Source of the DNA: Terebella lapidaria
Lineage: Eukaryota; Annelida; Polychaeta; Terebellida; Terebellidae
Length of the DNA: 64,000 nt
Reading direction: 5' to 3'
Assembly (NCBI GenBank): GCA_949152475.1
Contig: OX424563.1
Span: 4,809,001-4,873,000 of the forward strand
Shown here: piece by piece, positions 49,701 to 59,831 of the stretch
How positions within the stretch are numbered: the first letter of the stretch is position 1
Layout: every line of letters starts with the position of its first letter
The notes under the pieces: generated by a model
What the model saw: only the letters and a program-made list of their open reading frames with translations
What the model was told of the DNA's origin: nothing
Database searches by the model: none
Made by a program: the position numbers and the translations under genes

Positions 49701-49790
49701 AAACTTTTAAGCGTGGTCTCAGGATGGATTTTCGGGACACGCCTAGCAGTGCGCACTAACTGAATTTCAATGCGTTTGCGTGTATGCCGC
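46701..49790. other. Intergenic, downstream flank of the compact NCS gene
   Basis: No gene recognised. Two imperfect repeats of 'atagccataag.cgtg' occur at about 48178 and 48270, and 'tgacctcagatg' repeat words at about 48655 and 49008. A minus-strand AATAAA (plus TTTATT near 49399) is a weak poly(A) candidate for the NCS gene. Confidence 0.35.
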
Positions 49791-49797
49791 TTGGAAG

Positions 49798-50151
49798 GAC
49801 GGGGTGACTACTTGTGACGGCTGAAGCCCGTGGCGAGGAGCTGATACAGGGCCTCGTCCTCCATAGAAAGGTCCACAGACTCCTATCTGGGGGCGAGGTG
49901 ACTACTTGTGACGACTGGAGCCCGTGGCGAGGACCTGATACAGGGCCTCGTCCTCCATAGAAAGGCCCACACACTCCTATCTGGGGGCGAGGTGACTACT
50001 TGTGACGACTGGAGCCCGTGGCGAGGACCTGATACAGGGCCTCGTCCTTCATGGAAAGGTCCACACACTCCTATCTGGGGGCGAGGTGACTACTTGTGAC
50101 GGCTGGAGCCCGTGGCGAGGAGCTGATACAGAGCCTCGTCCTCCATGCAGG
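49798..50151 (-). repeat. 94 bp minisatellite derived from the terminal NCS exon
   Basis: The last ~60 coding bases of the compact NCS gene plus ~34 bases of 3' flank are repeated three more times at exactly 94 bp spacing; the word 'tgacta' recurs at 49805, 49899, 49993 and 50087. On the minus strand each extra unit still reads an 'M.DEALYQ.LATGSSRHK stop'-like segment, with a few substitutions. The extra copies lie after the true stop codon, hence probably in the 3' UTR. Confidence 0.92.
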
Positions 50152-51829
50152 CATTCACAAACTCCTCATGGGACACACTGTTGTCCTCGTTGATGTCAAT
50201 CAGAGCAAAGACTTCAGTCGCCTTCTCTTCGGCCAGCTCATGGACCTCGTCTGCATCCATTGTCGGGTTCATCATCAGGTACAACGACTATGAATCGAAG
50301 AAAACATTACTCATTTTTGTAATATTTATCGAGTCATTAATTCGAAGACCTCAAATTTTCTGTTTACATACCTTGGTTACCTCCAGAATTTCATGGGTCT
50401 CCAAGGTTTTGTATACAAACCACTAGTAACTTCAAGATTTCGTGGACCTCCAGTGTTTTGAATACATACCGCGATGACCTTCGTGATTTCTTGGAACTTC
50501 AACGGTTCTGCATACATACCGTGATGACCTCACGGATTTCATGGACCTCAAGGATTATGTATACATACCGTGATGACCTCCAGGATTTCATGGACTTCCA
50601 GGGTGCCACTGTGATCAATGTCGTACAGCCCGAAGGCCAAGTCCAGTCGATCTCTTGGCAGCCCACTCTGTGTGACATCTACAGCCTGTCCATTTAGAGA
50701 AAGGCATATATATCTGCACTAAGATATAGCAGGCTATACCCTTAGTAATGTAATCGACGTCATTTAGTTCGGGTATTTTTCAGACTCATCTTTGTTTTGA
50801 TCGTTTGGTGAGCCACATTGTGTCGTACCAGTAAATGCACTAGCGCCACCACCGGGTATATAAGATACTTGACATTCAGAAATTGGCATTCGTGCCAGAC
50901 CACATTGGAAATTGATTTGTCCAGTCATAGGAGAACCCGACAGCGCGAACTCTCGTAACTATCACGAGGAAACAAAACCTGCTGTGCCCCGATACCATGC
51001 AGAAGATAGCTGTTTGGGTTTCCTCAGCCCGGTCGGTGCGAGTAAGAGTACACGGTTACCTGGAGGAACTCTTTAAAGTCGAGGTCTCCGCTGCGGTCCT
51101 GGTCGAAGGTCCTGAAGACGTGGCTGTAGAAGGCCGTGGCCCGTCCGTCCGGGAACAGAGACTTGTAAATCATCAGGAACTTGTCTCGTGAGAGCAGCCC
51201 ATCCGGGCAGTCCTTCTGCGCGAGGAAATGACGTGGCTTGTTATAGAACAACAAGGATCAATATGTCACAAAGAATCAGATGAGCTAACTAGTTTTAAAA
51301 TCAGTCGATTCAATCTGCATGGGGTCGAGGTATCTATCTAAATCTGACAATAAATATGTCGTTTATTTATTTATTTAATTTATTCTGATTTTCATCTACA
51401 CGACGGCTATGTAAGTGGGACGATTAAAATGAGTCGATTCAATCTGCATGGGGTCGAGGTATCTAGCTAAATCTGACAATAAATATGTCGTTTATTTATT
51501 TATTTAATTTATTCTGAGTTTCATCTACACGACGGCTATGTAAGTGGGACGACTAACTTGTATTTCCGTAAACATGCGACATTTTTTCAATATTGTTATT
51601 ATTAGACAATGGGTCAATATGGTGTGAATACGACACAGCATATTGAATATACTGAATGTATGTACACGGGATGTTGAATAAGACCGGCGAACTAGACTAG
51701 TTTCCATGGTAACTTGACCATGAATCCGTGGTGCCACTGTTTGATCTGAGACTCGGTGAACTTGGTTCTCTCCAGGAGGAAGACGAGATCGTCTCTGGGG
51801 AGTCTGGCTCCAACACAACCGTTACCCAT
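50090..51829 (-). CDS. EF-hand neuronal calcium sensor paralogue, compact, 4 exons, 193 aa
   Basis: Exon 1 51719-51829 (37 codons, MGNGCVGARL...QWHHGFM), exon 2 51060-51215 (52), exon 3 50569-50685 (39), exon 4 50090-50287 (65 plus TAG). All introns are phase 0 at the same places as in the gene at 8134-27881, so the two arose by duplication. EF1 is degenerate (KDCPDGLLS); EF2 (DQDRSGDLDFKE) and EF3 (DIDHSGTLEVHE) are canonical; EF4 (DINEDNSVSHEE) has Asn where the loop Gly is usual, so its affinity may be altered. The N-terminus has Gly2 and Cys5, but Val where Ser/Thr is favoured for myristoylation. The exon 1 donor is GTCAAG, weaker than consensus; the others are GTAACC and GTATGT. Two exon-derived minisatellites flank exons 3 and 4. 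Expected role: calcium-dependent regulation of membrane or receptor targets. Confidence 0.92.
50368..50620 (-). repeat. ~49 bp minisatellite of the exon 3 end plus splice donor
   Basis: Starting inside exon 3 and continuing into intron 3, the minus strand repeats 'tccatgaaatcctggaggtcatcacg|gtatgtatac' about five times with drift. Copies of the donor-like GTATGT occur next to plus positions 50568, 50519, about 50470 and 50373, with a GTTTGT variant between. Only the first is the donor used in the model; the others are potential alternative donors. The unit length is not a multiple of three. Confidence 0.85.
51303..51553. repeat. Tandem duplication (~123 bp, 129 bp spacing) in NCS intron 1
   Basis: 51303-51424 and 51432-51553 are almost identical ('agtcgattcaatctgcatgg' to 'ctatgtaagtgggacga'). 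Confidence 0.9.
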
Positions 51830-53070
51830 CGCTGGCTACATGTCAGGATAATAGAAATGCTCAGGACTAGGATCTCATGATACAACACACAAATAAGAGT
51901 TTGTTTAATCGTTTGATAATTAGAAATAAAAACTCAATGGAACGACAAGAATCGTGTGAAACAAAACAACAGAGTTATACAATTCCATGAAGATTAACTC
52001 TTCACTTTCATAAAGAATATCATCCTGAAATGAAATGTTTTTTCGGTTTTTTTTTTATTTTATGTCCCCAATATTTTTCGTTACTTGCAGTATTCATCAT
52101 AATAATTTGATACTATTCATCCACAAGGTGAATAACATGGGTTTATACTTTTACATAGAGTATTCGTATCTAAACAAGCATTTGTGAAAATAAATCAAAC
52201 CTCTTTTCTTACTTTTAATCCGAGTATTGTACAGAATCCATCAATGTCCTGCGTGAGTCCATATAGAAAACCTGAAGCATTCCTGCAATATAACTTTTTA
52301 CATGGTTGTCGCCATCCGAGATGTTGTATCAATGGTATCAACGAACCAGAATGAGATATACTGGAAGAGAGTTCACACACACGTATCAGAATTTCCGCGA
52401 CATACGCGTGTCAGTTAGTCGAGTCAATCGAAGTCCTGACCCTTGAGTGGGATTTTAACGTGATTGTCGATAATTATATCCATTTGAAGAGTTGTAGAAT
52501 CCACAACACAACTGTCAGACTGTTTTACTCCTGAATAGGACTAATGTGCAGCAACTAAAATATACATATTGTCACAACTTGACGTTACATCTCTGTACCA
52601 CATTGTATCATTTGTTCACATGGCGGATGTATGCAAATTAATGATGTCCAGACAAGGTAGATATGTGCAGAAATTACAACAGCCGAAATTTCACCCCATT
52701 TCTCTGTTGATTAATTGTGACCCGCCATTGATTACCCATAATCCCCCGCTCTGGAATGTTATTACAAGCCGTGTGTAACCAGGACACGCACGCTTCAGAC
52801 AATAACCGATCTCGTAATTGCGGTGATTTCAAGAAGTTTATTACACCATGAGGCCGATCGAACGCACATAAACATGCGCCTTTCTCCGCGAGCAGCATTC
52901 CCAGGAACGCAAATTCCCGAGATATTCATTCTATCCAGTAATATGAAACTGTTTGTAAATCATATATTGTATGCTACGCTTGCATTCAATAACTCATTGT
53001 CAATCATAAACAATGGAACCTGCAAAAGTCAATTAGGGTAGATACCAAGGTAGCCAAGGATTCAATTAAC
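51830..53070. other. Intergenic between the NCS and glycosyltransferase genes
   Basis: No gene recognised. It should contain the promoter of the compact NCS gene at its left side, but no motif stands out. Confidence 0.4.
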
Positions 53071-53076
53071 TTTATT
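53071..53076 (-). promoter_or_regulatory. Candidate poly(A) signal of the glycosyltransferase gene
   Basis: Minus-strand AATAAA about 100 bases past the stop codon at 53174-53176. Confidence 0.5.
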
Positions 53077-53173
53077 CTCAGATAAAAATCATACATACAT
53101 TTCGACATTCTTGATCACATTTTAAATTCAATATACAGGTCCTTGTTAGAAAAGACGAGTAGCTTCTTTGGAG

Positions 53174-56100
53174 TCACGAGGGTACATGGAATCTGACGTT
53201 TGGGAGCTGTTGGTAGAAAGTTAGATTCAATCGGGTCGTATCTCCGCGTATATCGGCTCGAGTCCAGTTGTAGAACAACTCCTCCATGCAGTCGATAGGC
53301 GCCGGTCTGTAAAGGCAGGAACCTTGATAAATGACACTATCAACTTATGTTAACCGCATTTCATTGAGTATATATAAATAACACCAATTTGCTGACGGAC
53401 ACTGATTTTAAACAGGATTCTAATTGAAAAAAAATGAGATAAAATCCCATTATAAAGTCGTCATGGCAGCACGAGCAATCCCATTGGAAAAAACCATGTC
53501 TTCTCTGGGGAACTAAAAAATGGTCGACACTTACCTGAATCCGAGCTGGAACTTGTTGACAAAGAGCTCTGGTCGGGCAGGAAGAGTGGACAGGTCCCCG
53601 GGGCCGAGGATACAGAGCCAGCGACGGACCGTGCCCTGGCAGTCACAGTCACGAGACGTCCAGCACTTGTACCGAGTGATGTATGTGTACCCGTCCACTC
53701 CCACCTGCGGTACACCTGGACAATAACACCGGCTCAGTTCATTAGATATCAATACTGGTGTCACTGGTTGATGTCACAAACTATAGCTAGAGGTTGTGTT
53801 GTCACTGTCAGCACCATCAGTGTTGAACTGCATTAGTAGTAGGAACCCACTTTAGAGTTCTTTTCTGGCCTCTGATTGGTTGACCCAATGATGTATGCAA
53901 ACATTCTTAAATACATTGTGAAAGCTCGAAAATGTCCATAGTGATGGTCACATTTGGTCATAACGCTCACTAGGGGAGCTCCATCAGTCACATGACCTAT
54001 AGTACGTCATAATTAGGTCAACCAATCAGAGACCGCAAAAATAACTAAGGTGGGATCTCTACTATTGATGCAGTTTAACAGTGATATGACTGAATGTGAC
54101 CACATAATACTTATACTCATTATACCAATAAGCAATACCGCTAGATGGATTGCTGATGGAACTATGTGCATAAAAAGACTAAACATCCACTGACAAGTAG
54201 TTTGCTACGTCATCATTTGCATTCTAATCTACTGTATTCACTACTGTTGTCACCTGTGTAGGCCCCGGGCACGCCGAGCTGTGGGCTGTGTGACAGGGAG
54301 GAGAAGTATGTCTCGTCCGGCACGTGGGTAGATCTCACCCAGTCCCGAAACGCCAGCGCCCGCTCGTCCGTCAGCACGTAACTAACAAACGCACGGGTCA
54401 CCGCCACGTGACACTCGCCCTTCGTCAAGGTCACATTGACCGGAGGTGGAGGCAAATCCCACCAGCGAGATTTCTCACTGGTACAAGGAGAATTATAGAG
54501 AAACTATTGATTCGTCCATCGAAAAAAAAAGCATTCAGTAGGCCTATGTACTGTCCTGACATGTTTTCTTTCCCTTAAATAAAAAATAAACAAACAGAAG
54601 TGCGAATTATAGATTATGTTGTCTCACATGTTTTGCATTCCCTCCACAGCATTGGAGCCGTTGAGTATCTGCAGGATTTTGACGAGTTCCAGATTAGTCT
54701 TCAGTGGGAACTCCTGACCAGTCAGGTTGATAAAGTACCGCCACGACTTGTGCTGCCTGAGCAGATGCTCCATACACACCAGCTCCGCCTCCACCACCGT
54801 CCACGTGCCCCATACCACGTCCACGGGATTCTCTACCACAAAAACATTGGAGAAACACCCCGCCAATGACGTCATCGAGTCCAATATGGCGGCCTCCGCT
54901 GTCGCATCCACGTGGATGCAGTAGACGTTCTGCGGCCGGTAGATGGCGCGCAGGAGCCGCTCAACTTGTAAGTCCTCTTTGTACACGAGAATACTGAATG
55001 CCAGAGGAAACTCTGCCTCTTCTTCGTTGATGGGTGATGTGATGTAGCCCCTGTTTCTGACGAAACCATCGCACGACCTCTTGTCCAACATCTCGTGTAG
55101 GGTCTCCATGGGATAGTGGAGATCTTTAGCGTAGGCAATGGCCTCGGAGTCCCCCTGGAAAATCTTGGGGCAGTCGATGCCATGAGACGAGAAGACTGGC
55201 AGCATTTCGAGCAGGTTCTCGTTACGGTGTGTCTGTACAGGGCTTGTGCGGGCTCCGGCACTGCAGAAAATGTCGGCAAAGGATGGTATCTTCCAAGGGT
55301 ATCAAGACCAATAATCAAATACATCTGTAAACATTTGTTTCATATGACATAACATATGAAATAACAAGGGCCATTGGCCTCGAAGGAAGAGCTTCGAAAA
55401 TGTTTGCACAGAACTATTTAAAAATCCTTGAATACTGTATTTGATTAGGTACATATATGTTGTGGCCATATTGTAACTGTACTGGGCAGAATCTATATGT
55501 TGTTGGGCCAATAAATGTTTCCTGTATTACATGTAACTATTTTTTATTGTGGTCAATAATGGACTTAACTAGTGAAAGTAATGATAACCTATATCCGGTT
55601 ACAGCCATGATTGGATAGAACTTTTTAGGGCCCGGACGAGTCAGAAATTTCGGACCCGAGTAGCTGTGTGGTCTGACCCAACCCGTCCAAATATATAACA
55701 AAATTTGAATGATACTCACTGGAACAATTTATAACACGTAAACGTCAGACATAGATCTTTGACACTTTATTTTCTCAGTGTTTTTTTTTTTGCAAGTTTG
55801 AAAAAGATCACAATGTCATGACCTCATAAAACTATACTTCTTTTTTTTCCCGATGATTTCCTTGTCATTCTTGGATTTTAATACTGTTTATCATAAATAT
55901 TCAAAAATTTATCTTTATTCGTTCTCGGTTATGGATAACGAAATTCCGACCCAGATTATTGTATATGACTCGCCCCGAATTTGGGTACCGGTCGACTCTT
56001 CCGGGCCCTAGAACCTTCACATTGTTGAGCCCAATAATAAATGTTTCTTGTCATAACTATTTTCATTGTGGCCAATCAGACTTAATTAGTTAAACTAATG

Positions 56101-57936
56101 TTACCTTATTCAGTTACAGCCATGAAATCTCTACAATTCAGAAGCTTTACCTTATTGAGCCCGTATAAAAATCACCCAAGTATTATTTGGACCAATGTGT
56201 AAGATTTTCAAGGTTCTGAATATTTTTCTCTTATTTAGGAGGTACAATGCTTTTTTAGCTAGATCTAGATCAGAGTCTTTTTCATGGTTTTTTTTTCCAG
56301 TGTTTTGATTTATACTGCAGAGACATTTCAACAACTTATTTGCATCTCCAATAATTTACCACATGCATGAAAGCTTTTTTCATCACTGCTAAAAAAATTG
56401 CGATCATGTTTTTCTTTGCCCAAATGCTGGTTTGAAGATCATCGTATATGTGAGTGAATGAGTGTCACTGTCAGCAAAGACCGTCGACCTGTCAAACAAC
56501 CAGAATGGCCGCTAGCGTGACTGCTATCAAAATCAGCACTGACAATTTTCGTCGGCAATATAAAACTATCAAAAACATGATAAATGAGCTAGTATCCATT
56601 TGTTTCTGCTTATTTCAGGAGGAAACTAAGTTTTTTCCCCCGACAAAGTGTACTGTAATTGTGTGTGTAAAAGTTCGGTAAATCTGCCAAGTTTTGTTGT
56701 TTCTCTGGTAGTTTCCGACTGTTGAGTCTGTTCCTAGATCTCGTGAAATCTCGCTTCACTTCAGTAGGCATTTCTGATTAAATTTCCCCATAAACAAGCT
56801 TTGTGTGGTGATATTTTTACGAAGTATTCCCAGTGGAGTAGGAGAGAGTCATAAAAAAAACATTTATTTGGGTCGTAACAAGTATTTCCACGAATACCGC
56901 ACACAGTAGATTCCACGATCTCGTGGGAGCTTATGACCTTGACCCCAGTGCGTCAGTATTTATCGCTAATTGGCGGGATTTGCTCACGTGATAAATTGCA
57001 TATAATTATATCCACGTGTAAATCATAAACATGTGGGTGTGTCCGCCAAGACAGCTTCCTGATTGGACAATTCAGTGACTATCTGGCTGGCTGGCTGACT
57101 GGCTCAGGGGCCACAGACTGATAGAATTTGCCTACTGGAATATGGAATACCACCACTAAAACGATAATTATTTTGTTGCCGTATCAACTTGTTTTTCATT
57201 TTTGCAATAGCATACTGTATCTATATATTGTGCGGAATGTATATTCAAAACTTTGAGTGCATATGATTGCAAGAAAGCACTGTTTCAGTGAAGATCAAAA
57301 CGGAGTGGTGATGGGTATGAAACGGTGACATACAAAAAAAAAACGGTCGGAACACACGTCTCCTGGGATCATTATCGCTAATAACTTATTACATTAACCA
57401 TGATTATGTACACGGTCGTCATTTTCCTCCCAACGGGCCCCGGGCCCTCCCAATTGGCCACGGTTGAATGGCCTGTTGTGGTTCCAAGTGGCACTTTCAA
57501 GAATGTAAACAAAAGAAAAATTTCAAAAATCCAAAAAAAAAAAACATCATAGAGGAAGAGCCCTGCTCTTTCTAAAAAATCAATAACAAGTTTATGACCC
57601 AAAAGGTGAACACAAGGAGTGATTTCAGTTAATCCTGAGTGATTTCAAACCAAGTTTCTCTCTGAAGCACTGAATGTTCACTTACATGTAGGCTATCTCT
57701 AAAATATCCACAAATTTTGCATGACACGACATTCATCCACGGTCATATCATTACCTTAATGTATCTCCGATATGCCTCGATTCGTCCAGCTCTACAACCT
57801 TCACGTTACCTATCCCCCCCGGCCACTGTCCATACATGATGAGAGGGCCCAAGTACACATAGACCACAGCAGCTAACCCCATCATGGACAGCATCTGGAT
57901 ACCTCGTCTACAGGTCACCATCCTGGATAGTAGCAT
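53174..57936 (-). CDS. GCNT: Core-2 type beta-1,6-N-acetylglucosaminyltransferase (GT14), 5 exons, 450 aa
   Basis: Exons: 57755-57936, 54628-55260, 54254-54477, 53535-53715, 53174-53306; phases agree at every junction and donors are GTAATG, GTGAGA, GTGACA, GTAAGT. The family adds GlcNAc in beta-1,6 linkage to make branched O-glycans or I-antigen in the Golgi. It is a type II membrane protein: short basic N-terminus (MLLSRMVTCRRG), one hydrophobic segment at about residues 14-36, then the luminal domain. Family marks: 'FPLAFSILVYKEDLQVERLLRAIY' type start, 'YCIHVDA', 'VVWGTWTVVEAEL.CM', 'INLTGQEFPLKTN', 'SRAFV'-like 'TRAFVSYVL', 'PDETYFSSL', 'G..RRWLCILGPGDL' and 'LFVNKF'. Potential N-glycosylation sites include NLT, NGS, NVT, NWT. 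Length is typical (about 430-450). Which acceptor branch it makes cannot be told. The ATG chosen is the first in frame in exon 1. Confidence 0.93.
53818..54083. mobile_element. 266 bp MITE in glycosyltransferase intron 3
   Basis: Inverted arms of about 65 bp: 'cagtgttgaactgcat' at 53818 pairs with 'atgcagtttaacagtg' ending at 54083, and 'cctctgattggttgac' with 'gtcaaccaatcagaga'. The CA.TG start is hAT-like, but no clear target duplication was found. Confidence 0.75.
54860..54950 (-). other. Catalytic-domain core of the glycosyltransferase, antisense open frame is a shadow
   Basis: Within exon 2 the minus strand encodes 'VYCIHVDATAEAAILDSM', the sugar-nucleotide-binding start of the GT14 domain. 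Plus-strand frames over this region are artefacts of GC-rich coding sequence. Confidence 0.7.
55490..56150. repeat. Diverged ~130 bp direct repeat flanking a MITE, intron 1 of the glycosyltransferase
   Basis: 55500-55615 and 56025-56135 share 'caataa.aaatgttt', 'aactattttt.attgtgg', 'acttaa.tagt.aaa' and 'ggttacagccatga'. The inserted element at 55626-56010 lies between them. Confidence 0.7.
55626..56010. mobile_element. 385 bp hAT-type MITE
   Basis: The termini are TAGGGCCCGGACGAGTC and, inverted, TAGGGCCCGGAAGAGTC. It is flanked by 8 bp, gaactttt (55618-55625) and gaaccttc (56011-56018), six of eight matching, which is the duplication size of hAT elements. No gene inside. Confidence 0.78.
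56160..57754 (-). other. Rest of glycosyltransferase intron 1
   Basis: No exon recognised; AT-rich with homopolymers and short open frames only. Confidence 0.4.
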
Positions 57937-58858
57937 CTTCGGTCGGCTCTGTGTCACCAGGCAGTTGTGGTGTAATCCAATTGTGCGCCGTCGCACCAAG
58001 TGGCAACACGTTCGTTATCCATCCATGATTTCATGACCGTAGATAATTAATCATCTTATTTGATTGCCGAAGAGCAAATGACCATCACAAAAGGTCCGTA
58101 GATGTTATCAGTATGTCTCATATGTCATTTTATTGCCTGTAATTAGGTACTAGTACTCCATGAAGAAACACATTATGGGCCAACATAATGCATCATCTGA
58201 TGTGAGAATTTACATGAACATTGATTGTTATCGCTTTGACATTTCACAAGATGATTACTCTAGCAAAGGGTTATTTAGTATCGCCTCGACTACAATAGAA
58301 ATCAATTGACTGGAAAAAAGTGCGATACTAAGTCTACGTCATGAATAGAAACAAAGCTGGATGAATACAAACATAGCACCAAAACATGTTTAGCTGGTAC
58401 AGGCTAACGGCAAATATTGTACATCATCGTTCTCGAACGTATTAATTGGCACAATGATCCTTGAAGCTCTATTGAAAGGAGATGTTACCGAGTGATACAG
58501 AATAAATGACTTCCTAGCCATGATACGAATTCAAGTTATTTCCTTAAGGGTTTCGTCAATGACACACTTTTGAATTTTGACTTTCAATGTCCTTTGAGGT
58601 CAAGGTCACCTAAATACGTATATAAATTATGTGACTTTCTATTTTAAGTTCCGGTTTATAAATTTTAGGCTGAAAACTGTGAGTCCCAGGGATTCGCATA
58701 TTATTTCTGTCTGCATCCTTTTGAGAATATATGAGTCCAGAATGTTATACTTATTTATCGCCTGATTAAATATCCTAAGAAATGATATCATTGAAGATAT
58801 TAACTGAAATTATTTCATGTGTGGTTTGACTGAGCGCAGTTTTGCAAGTTCAGAGGCC
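57937..58858 (-). promoter_or_regulatory. Upstream region of the glycosyltransferase gene
   Basis: Should hold 5' UTR and promoter. The frame stays open for 21 codons upstream of the chosen ATG without another ATG. No TATA box or other motif could be assigned with confidence. Confidence 0.3.
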
Positions 58859-59239
58859 TCAGATTGTTTCTTGCAGTTTATGTTCAATGTTTTTGATCGG
58901 CAGTGCAGAGGATGATGTAGCATTTTCCGTGTGGTCTGACTCTGGAAAGTTCCAACCTAGATCGTCACTCGAACTGTATATGTAGCTCGCTTGACCTCGA
59001 CTGGCTGGATATGTCAGGACATTTATCCAGGTGTCGCAAATTTGAAAACTATATACCGGAGGCTCGTAGCCTTCCATCAGTAGGACAAATTTCATCTTTT
59101 TGGGGAGCAACACTGTACATAATTTAGCCGAACATATTGTGAGAAACCCATAACAAAAACTGTGACACAAAGAAGGCAAGGCTGTAGATTTATGAAAATA
59201 ATAGATCAATAAATATTTGTTTGGATCCATGGAACTCAC
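58859..59239 (-). other. Unassigned 126-codon open frame
   Basis: A single open frame between the glycosyltransferase and CUTC genes, no family recognised. The C-terminal half is hydrophilic (Ser/Asp/Glu-rich), the N-terminal half rich in aromatic and Cys residues. It could be one exon of an unrecognised gene or chance; no splice context or neighbour supports it. Confidence 0.15.
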
Positions 59240-59775
59240 ACTTTGGTATTGTCATGTGTCCTTTGAATTTTTTTCTGCGTAAAGAATGCAAAGCAGGAGT
59301 AAATAAATCACTGAATGTTCTGCATTCAATGACAGATAAACATAATAATTATCATCATATGGCGTGACAATGAGGTTGAACACTCGACCTCATGAACTTG
59401 AACTTCAAGGTTACCATGAGATGCACCATATACTATGACATCCTGTATACCCATACTGCAAACCTAAGCTCCCATGTTCGAGGAGTCCATTTGTCATTTT
59501 ACATTTTAAGTCGACGTATTCTTGCGTCTGAATAATGAAGGTCATTTGGAGTTGGAGATGGCATATTACAGCTTATAAAGTCAAATTGATCTAAATTTTT
59601 ACATTGACATTACATTGAGATCAGGCAAGCAATTTCATCCGAACAGTACTGAGTAGTAGTAGGCCTACGTCAGATGAATTGTATCAATTGTCGATGCAGT
59701 ATAGATCTACATAAAATCTTTATTGTGGCAATTTGTAATAAAATCATCGAAGCGACAAGATATATACAAAATATA

Positions 59776-59781
59776 TTTATT
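59776..59781 (-). promoter_or_regulatory. Candidate poly(A) signal of CUTC
   Basis: Minus-strand AATAAA about 50 bases past the stop codon. Confidence 0.5.
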
Positions 59782-59831
59782 TCTGCCAAAGTTACGACTG
59801 GGAAGAACTCATGATGAACATGACTCAAATG

